Positions 59,724 to 64,000 of a DNA stretch of 64,000 bases are shown here, piece after piece. The position numbers and the translations under genes are program-made. Origin of the DNA: ZLKRG08 sp046091905 (GTDB taxonomy: Bacteria > Actinomycetota > Actinomycetes > Nanopelagicales > Nanopelagicaceae); the NCBI GenBank assembly GCA_046091905.1, contig JBJTCN010000025.1:1-64000 (forward strand), in the 5' to 3' direction. Position 1 is the stretch's first letter, and each line of letters starts with the position of its first letter. The notes beneath the pieces are model-generated. The model was not told the DNA's origin. It searched no databases and saw only the letters and a program-made list of their open reading frames with translations.

Positions 59724-60435
59724 ATCTTAAATGGACGATATCGCCGACCCTAATTTCTCGAGAGTTGAGTAACAGTGAGCCATCATCTGAAATTCCTAAC
59801 GCCAGATCTTCAATTACCTGACCATCTGGGAGCGTGGCTCGGACTCTGTTTCCAATAGTTGCGCAATTTTCCCGGTATAAAGTTTTTTGATTCTCAATAT
59901 CTGAAAGCGCACTTCCTAATTCATTTAGAATTTCAATTAGTAGGTCATCTCTATTTACTTGGCCGATCATTGAAAGTGAGATTGCATCTGCAATCGGTAG
60001 TTCATCTTGAGTTTGATAAATATTTATTCCAATGCCAACTACTACTCCAGCCTCACACTTTTCACTTAAGATTCCAGCTAATTTCTTGTCATCTATAATT
60101 AAATCATTCGGCCATTTAATTCTTACTAAATCTGATTTCAAATACTTATTTATAGCTCTGGTGGCAGCCAAACCTGTGATAAGTGGAATCCATTCCAAAT
60201 CTTTCTCGGTTGAAATACAGAATGAAAAAGTTAACCCTTTGCGAGGCGGAACTAAGAATTTACGATCTAACCTGCCACGACCAGCACTTTGATATTCTGC
60301 AACTAATACATTGCCTACTTTGAAATTTTTTACTAAATCACTCTGGGTCGAAGCAGTTTCCTCCGTCACGCTTACTGACCAGTACCGCGCAACTTTTGAA
60401 TTTATCTCATCAACTTTTAGACCTGCGATACCCAC
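59710..60435 (-). CDS. birA: Biotin-[acetyl-CoA-carboxylase] ligase BirA
   Basis: 241 residues. ETASTQSDL, the biotin loop AEYQSAGRGRLDRKF, VRIKWPNDLIIDDKKLAGIL and VVVGIGINIY are family motifs. It lacks the N-terminal winged helix of bifunctional E. coli BirA, so it is a pure ligase without repressor domain. It biotinylates the carboxylase subunit read from the divergent operon, a direct functional link. GTG start, leaderless from TACCGT (60443-60448), 7 nt upstream. Confidence 0.93.
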   Translation of the reverse strand: MGIAGLKVDEINSKVARYWSVSVTEETASTQSDLVKNFKVGNVLVAEYQSAGRGRLDRKFLVPPRKGLTFSFCISTEKDLEWIPLITGLAATRAINKYLKSDLVRIKWPNDLIIDDKKLAGILSEKCEAGVVVGIGINIYQTQDELPIADAISLSMIGQVNRDDLLIEILNELGSALSDIENQKTLYRENCATIGNRVRATLPDGQVIEDLALGISDDGSLLLNSREIRVGDIVHLRYASE

Positions 60436-60441
60436 AGCAGG

Positions 60442-60448
60442 TACGGTA
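60442..60448. promoter_or_regulatory. Fully overlapping divergent -10 boxes, birA / carboxylase operon
   Basis: The 7-bp TACGGTA contains TACGGT on the plus strand (60442-60447, 6 nt before the ATG at 60454) and TACCGT on the minus strand (60443-60448, 7 nt before the birA GTG). Five of six bases are shared in an 18-bp spacer, so only one polymerase can open this DNA at a time. Confidence 0.58.
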
Positions 60449-60453
60449 AGCCC

Positions 60454-62025
60454 ATGGCCAAGAATTTGAAAACTACCGCCGGCAAGATCGAGGATTTACG
60501 AGCTCGATTAGATGAAGCAGTGCATTCGGCATCTGAAGCCGCAGTAACCAAGCAACATGCCAAGGGAAAATTAACTGCGCGCGAACGTATTGCGCTCTTA
60601 CTTGATGAGGGCTCTTTCCAAGAGATGGACGAATTTGCTCGTCATCGTTCAAATTCATTCGGTATGGAGAAGCACCGTCCTTATGGCGATGGCGTGGTGA
60701 TTGGTTTTGGCACCATTGATGGGCGAAGCGTGGCGGTCTATTCCCAAGATTTCACTATTTTTGGTGGATCACTCGGTGAAGTTATGGCTGAGAAAATTCG
60801 TAAAATTATGGAGTTTGCATTGAAAAACGGTGTGCCGCTAATTGGAATTAATGATTCTGGTGGCGCTCGAATTCAAGAAGGTGTGCAAGCACTTGGTGGT
60901 TACGGACATATCTTCAGGTTAAATACTCGTTCCTCTGGAGTAATTCCACAGATCACTTTAATTCTCGGACCTTGCGCTGGCGGTGCTGCTTATTCGCCTG
61001 CATTAACCGATTTCACGGTGATGGTTAATGAGAAGTCATACATGTTTATTACTGGCCCTGATGTAATCAAGACGGTCACTGGTGAAGAAGTTGGGATGGA
61101 AGAACTTGGTGGTGCGCATACCCATGCCTCTAAAACCGGAAATGCTCATTACTTAGCAGAGTCAGAAGAAGATGCAATAGATTATGTAAAAGCGCTACTT
61201 TCGTATTTGCCAAGTAACAATATGGATGGTGCACCACATCTACCAGCTACTGAAACTTTGGCACGCAAAGCAACAGATACCGCACTTGATACTTTGATTC
61301 CTGATTCACCAAATCAACCTTATGACATGAAGACTGTAATTCATGCACTGTTAGATGAAGGTGAATTCTTGGAGATCCACGCAAACTTTGCGCCAAATAT
61401 CATTGTTGGATATGGACGCATTGAAGGTGAGTCCGTAGGAATTATTGCCAACCAGCCACAGCAATTAGCTGGAACCTTAGATATTGATTCGTCGGAAAAA
61501 GCTGCGCGTTTCTTACGTTTTTGCGATGCCTTTAATATTCCAATTATCACTTTAGTAGATGTACCTGGTTTCTTGCCTGGCACCGAACAGGAATGGGATG
61601 GCATCATCCGACGTGGCGCGAAATTGCTTTATGCATACGCAGAAGCGACAGTTCCATTGGTCACGCTGGTAACGCGCAAGGCCTATGGCGGCGCTTATAT
61701 TGTGATGGGATCAAAACAGATTGGTGGGGACGTAGTTTTCGCTTGGCCAACTGCAGAGATCGCAGTTATGGGCGGACAAGGTGCTGTCAATATTCTTTAT
61801 CGCAAAGAGATTGCTGAATCGAAAGATCCAGAGGCGTTACGTGCACAATTAATTTCCGAATACAACGAATCGCTTGCAAATCCGTATAACGCCGCAGAAC
61901 GCGGAATCGTAGATGCAGTAATCGAGCCTAATCAATCTCGTGAATACATCACAAAAGTTCTGCGTACTCTAAAGACCAAACGAGATTCACTACCGCCACG
62001 TAAGCATGGAAACATTCCACTATGA
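60454..62025 (+). CDS. accD: Acyl-CoA carboxylase beta subunit (carboxyltransferase)
   Basis: 523 residues, PccB/AccD5 type. KLTARERIALLLDEGSFQEMDEF, YSQDFTIFGGSLGE, the acyl-CoA pocket GPCAGGAAYSPAL and the biotin-side GAYIVMGSK, VFAWPTAEIAVMGGQGAV are visible. Carboxylates acetyl- and/or propionyl-CoA using biotin carried by the alpha subunit encoded at 62813. Leaderless ATG (TACGGT box 6 nt upstream). Overlaps the epsilon-subunit gene by 4 bp. The exact acyl specificity is not decidable from motifs alone. Confidence 0.95.
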   Translation: MAKNLKTTAGKIEDLRARLDEAVHSASEAAVTKQHAKGKLTARERIALLLDEGSFQEMDEFARHRSNSFGMEKHRPYGDGVVIGFGTIDGRSVAVYSQDFTIFGGSLGEVMAEKIRKIMEFALKNGVPLIGINDSGGARIQEGVQALGGYGHIFRLNTRSSGVIPQITLILGPCAGGAAYSPALTDFTVMVNEKSYMFITGPDVIKTVTGEEVGMEELGGAHTHASKTGNAHYLAESEEDAIDYVKALLSYLPSNNMDGAPHLPATETLARKATDTALDTLIPDSPNQPYDMKTVIHALLDEGEFLEIHANFAPNIIVGYGRIEGESVGIIANQPQQLAGTLDIDSSEKAARFLRFCDAFNIPIITLVDVPGFLPGTEQEWDGIIRRGAKLLYAYAEATVPLVTLVTRKAYGGAYIVMGSKQIGGDVVFAWPTAEIAVMGGQGAVNILYRKEIAESKDPEALRAQLISEYNESLANPYNAAERGIVDAVIEPNQSREYITKVLRTLKTKRDSLPPRKHGNIPL

Positions 62026-62210
62026 CCGCTAAATTCACAATTATTAGCGGTACACCAAGTGTTGAAGAGTTGGCAGTAATCACGCAAGCACTTAATCAAC
62101 ATAAACGTGTTGAAAAAGATCCAGTAGTAAAGCGCAGCACGTGGGCACAACCAATAATGCGCGCGCCAATGCCACAAGCAATTAAGTTTGGCGCAGGTAG
62201 AAATAATTAA
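62022..62210 (+). CDS. accE: Acyl-CoA carboxylase epsilon subunit
   Basis: 62 residues. Small actinobacterial epsilon subunit: N-terminal FTIISGTPSVEELAVITQAL and a central W (STWAQP). It bridges alpha and beta subunits and raises activity in streptomycetes and mycobacteria. ATGA overlap with accD upstream, directly followed by maf without gap. Short but clearly real from context and pattern (xGxPsxEELAAl ... W). Confidence 0.9.
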   Translation: MTAKFTIISGTPSVEELAVITQALNQHKRVEKDPVVKRSTWAQPIMRAPMPQAIKFGAGRNN

Positions 62211-62816
62211 ATGCGACTAATTCTCGCCTCACAATCTCCTTCTAGAAAACATTTATTGGAAGGCGCTGGACTACATCCAGAAATTATCGTAAGCAATGTT
62301 GATGAAGAGACGGAACACTTCAACTCAATGTCTCCGGTAGATATGGTGATTGCACTTGCAATTACTAAAGCCCATACCGTTCGCGAAATGGTTTCGGGAG
62401 ATGCCATCATTATCGCTTGCGATTCCACCTTTGAATTTGAAGGCGAATCCTTTGGAAAACCAGAGACACCTGAGATGGCAATCTCGCGAGCCAAACGCTT
62501 AAGTGGCAAGACTGGTCTGTTACATACCGGTCATTGCATCATCGATACTAAACAAGGTCGTGAATTGGCAGACCGTGTTACTACCTCAGTAACTTTCGAT
62601 GAATTAGATGATTCGCTGATTAAAGATTATGTAGCTACTGGCGAACCACTAAAAGTTGCCGGTGGATTTACACTCGATGGATTCAGTTCACCATTTATTA
62701 ACGCTATCGATGGTGATTACACAAATGTAGTCGGAATTTCGATGGCCTATTTGCGTAAGAGTTTGCAACACTTAGGCTATTCCTGGCCAGAAGCTAAAGA
62801 GATTGGGGCAAAATGA
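62211..62816 (+). CDS. maf: Maf-family nucleoside triphosphate pyrophosphatase
   Basis: 201 residues. Signature LILASQSPSRKHLLEGAG at the N-terminus, IIVSNVDEETE, ACDSTFEFEGESFGKPE and the KVAGGFTLDGF loop. Hydrolyses noncanonical or excess NTPs to NMP and PPi. Lies between the epsilon and alpha carboxylase genes, a conserved actinobacterial arrangement. Abuts accE (ATG follows its stop) and overlaps the alpha-subunit gene by 4 bp. Confidence 0.92.
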   Translation: MRLILASQSPSRKHLLEGAGLHPEIIVSNVDEETEHFNSMSPVDMVIALAITKAHTVREMVSGDAIIIACDSTFEFEGESFGKPETPEMAISRAKRLSGKTGLLHTGHCIIDTKQGRELADRVTTSVTFDELDDSLIKDYVATGEPLKVAGGFTLDGFSSPFINAIDGDYTNVVGISMAYLRKSLQHLGYSWPEAKEIGAK

Positions 62817-64000
62817 AGCGCGTATTAATTGCTAACCGCGGTGAGATCGCAGTTCGCATTATTCGTGCTTGCCGCGATCATGGCCTGGAATCCGTAGCTG
62901 TTTATTCAGATGAAGATCGCAACGCACTACATGCTTCTATGGCAGATGCCGCCTGTTCATTAAGAGGTATTACCGCAGTGCAAAGCTATTTAAATATTGA
63001 GAAATTAATTGCAGTAGCTAAAGAATCGGGAGCGGATGCAGTTCATCCTGGCTACGGATTCTTATCTGAAAATGCGGATTTCGCTGAGGCGGTAATTGGT
63101 GCTGGTTTAATTTGGATTGGCCCACCACCTGCCGCGATTCGCGCATTGGGCGATAAAGTCTCTGCGCGCAAGATTGCCGCTGCTGCAGGTGCGCCACTTG
63201 TGGCAGGTACTAAAGATCCTGTTGCATCCCATGCAGAAGTTGTGGCATTTGCTAAAGAACATGGCTTACCGGTTGCTATCAAAGCGGCGCATGGTGGTGG
63301 TGGCCGTGGATTAAAGGTTGCACGTACCATTGAAGAGATTCCAGAACTTTATGCCTCTGCAGTTCGCGAAGCGATTGCCGGATTTGGTCGCGGTGAATGT
63401 TTTGTCGAACGCTACTTAGATAAGCCGCGCCACGTTGAAACTCAAGTTTTAGTAGATAAACATGGCAGCGCAGTGGTGGTCTCAACTAGAGATTGCTCTC
63501 TGCAACGCCGCCATCAGAAATTAGTTGAAGAAGCGCCAGCGCCATTCTTAACTAAGGAGCAGAACATAGAGCTTTATCGTGCAAGTAAAGCAATCATGAA
63601 AGAGGCTGGTTACATCGGAGCTGGCACCTGTGAATTCTTAGTTGGATTAGATGGAACTATTTCTTTTTTAGAGGTAAATACTCGTTTGCAAGTTGAACAT
63701 CCAGTCTCTGAAGAGGTAACTGGTATTGATTTAGTCCGCCAACAATTTCGTATTGCTGAAGGGCAAGCTCTAGGATTTCCAGATCCTGAAATCCGCGGCC
63801 ACTCCATTGAATTTCGTATAAATGGCGAGGATCCAGGACGCGGATTCTTGCCAGCGCCTGGGCAAATTACCGAATGGCAGCTACCTACCGGTCCAGGTGT
63901 TCGAATTGATGCCGGTTTTAGGAAAGATGATTCCATTGGCGGAAATTTCGATTCATTACTCGCAAAGTTAATCGTGACTGGCAGTACACGCGAAGAAGCA
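62813..64000 (+). CDS. accA3: Acyl-CoA carboxylase alpha subunit (biotin carboxylase), 3' end outside window
   Basis: Runs off the right edge; about 396 residues are visible. Biotin-carboxylase N-domain (RVLIANRGEIAVRIIRAC, PGYGFLSENADFAEA), ATP-grasp loop AAHGGGGRGLK and catalytic FLEVNTRLQVEHPVSEE and GEDPGRGFLPAPG regions. The actinobacterial alpha subunit normally ends with a biotin-carrier domain near residue 580, which would lie beyond the window. ATGA overlap with maf. Its product is biotinylated by BirA, encoded divergently at the head of the same locus. Confidence 0.96.
   Translation, partial: MKRVLIANRGEIAVRIIRACRDHGLESVAVYSDEDRNALHASMADAACSLRGITAVQSYLNIEKLIAVAKESGADAVHPGYGFLSENADFAEAVIGAGLIWIGPPPAAIRALGDKVSARKIAAAAGAPLVAGTKDPVASHAEVVAFAKEHGLPVAIKAAHGGGGRGLKVARTIEEIPELYASAVREAIAGFGRGECFVERYLDKPRHVETQVLVDKHGSAVVVSTRDCSLQRRHQKLVEEAPAPFLTKEQNIELYRASKAIMKEAGYIGAGTCEFLVGLDGTISFLEVNTRLQVEHPVSEEVTGIDLVRQQFRIAEGQALGFPDPEIRGHSIEFRINGEDPGRGFLPAPGQITEWQLPTGPGVRIDAGFRKDDSIGGNFDSLLAKLIVTGSTREEA

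Noticed and set aside
1..64000. CRISPR array, prophage, IS element, defence or toxin-antitoxin system
   Set aside because: No repeated spacers, transposase, integrase, phage structural gene or recognisable defence gene was seen; gene order follows conserved actinobacterial housekeeping synteny almost throughout.

Overview
The window is a gene-dense, low-GC chromosomal segment (about 40-45% GC by eye) from an actinobacterium. Two WhiB regulators, the mycothiol deacetylase MshB, the MtrA/MtrB two-component system, PdtaS, actinobacterial DapD and DapC, small actinobacterial families (DUF3107, DUF3117, DUF3499, DUF5719) and an acyl-CoA carboxylase with an epsilon subunit all point to Actinomycetota. 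The low GC, tiny spacers, overlapping genes and absence of mobile elements fit a streamlined freshwater lineage such as the Nanopelagicales (acI; 'Candidatus Planktophila/Nanopelagicus'). That placement is inference. I see no IS elements, prophage, CRISPR array or defence island.

Layout. 1-9.8 kb: the end of lnt, a small secreted protein, trhO with a hydrolase, a secreted 5'-nucleotidase, argG, a DinB protein divergent from a GH13 glucosidase, a short ribosome hibernation factor and a 48-residue membrane protein. 9.8-16.3 kb: a transsulfuration cluster (metB, FAD oxidoreductase, patB), a LacI regulator, a DNA glycosylase, an MsrA-MsrB fusion and tRNA-Arg(CCG). 16.5-20 kb: whiB1, pdtaS, a DUF6912-like gene and an orphan CpaE-like/SAF pair. 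20-36 kb: Rv3235-like gene, secA, comF, mtrB, mtrA, sahH, manB, DUF3499, DUF5719, a giant glycosyltransferase, whiB2, mannose-1-P guanylyltransferase, dapC and ferredoxin. 36-41 kb: GNAT, mshB, moeZ, tetR, DUF3107 and a DEAD-box helicase. 41-50.6 kb: MarC, PHP, EamA, an Nramp-related transporter with a channel-less MgtE-like sensor, mrp, tatB, O-methyltransferase, pepA, DUF3117, a free-standing sigma region-4 protein and a LOG protein. 50.6-58 kb: dapD and an envelope-polysaccharide block (SpoIID, Wzt/Wzm ABC transporter, glycosyltransferase, LCP, UDP-glucose dehydrogenase). 58-64 kb: purE, purK, birA and the acyl-CoA carboxylase operon with maf inside it.

How the genes work together. The main themes are envelope building (lnt, secA, tatB, manB/GDP-mannose supply, LCP, Wzm/Wzt), redox and sulfur metabolism (mshB, msrAB, metB/patB, sahH, moeZ), lysine/diaminopimelate synthesis (dapC, dapD) and biotin-dependent carboxylation (birA divergent from accD).

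The most notable unlabelled signal is promoter architecture. At least 22 start codons are preceded by a TAnnnT box exactly 6 or 7 nt upstream, with no Shine-Dalgarno sequence. This implies widespread leaderless transcription. Several divergent gene pairs have overlapping or interlocked -10 boxes in spacers of about 16-45 bp. The pattern also settles several start codons and supports a 48-aa gene that gene callers could miss. Other points of interest are an Nramp-type transporter paired with a soluble MgtE gating module, operator-like palindromes at whiB2 and lacI, an E. coli-type ArgG, and an mtrAB locus lacking tmk and lpqB.
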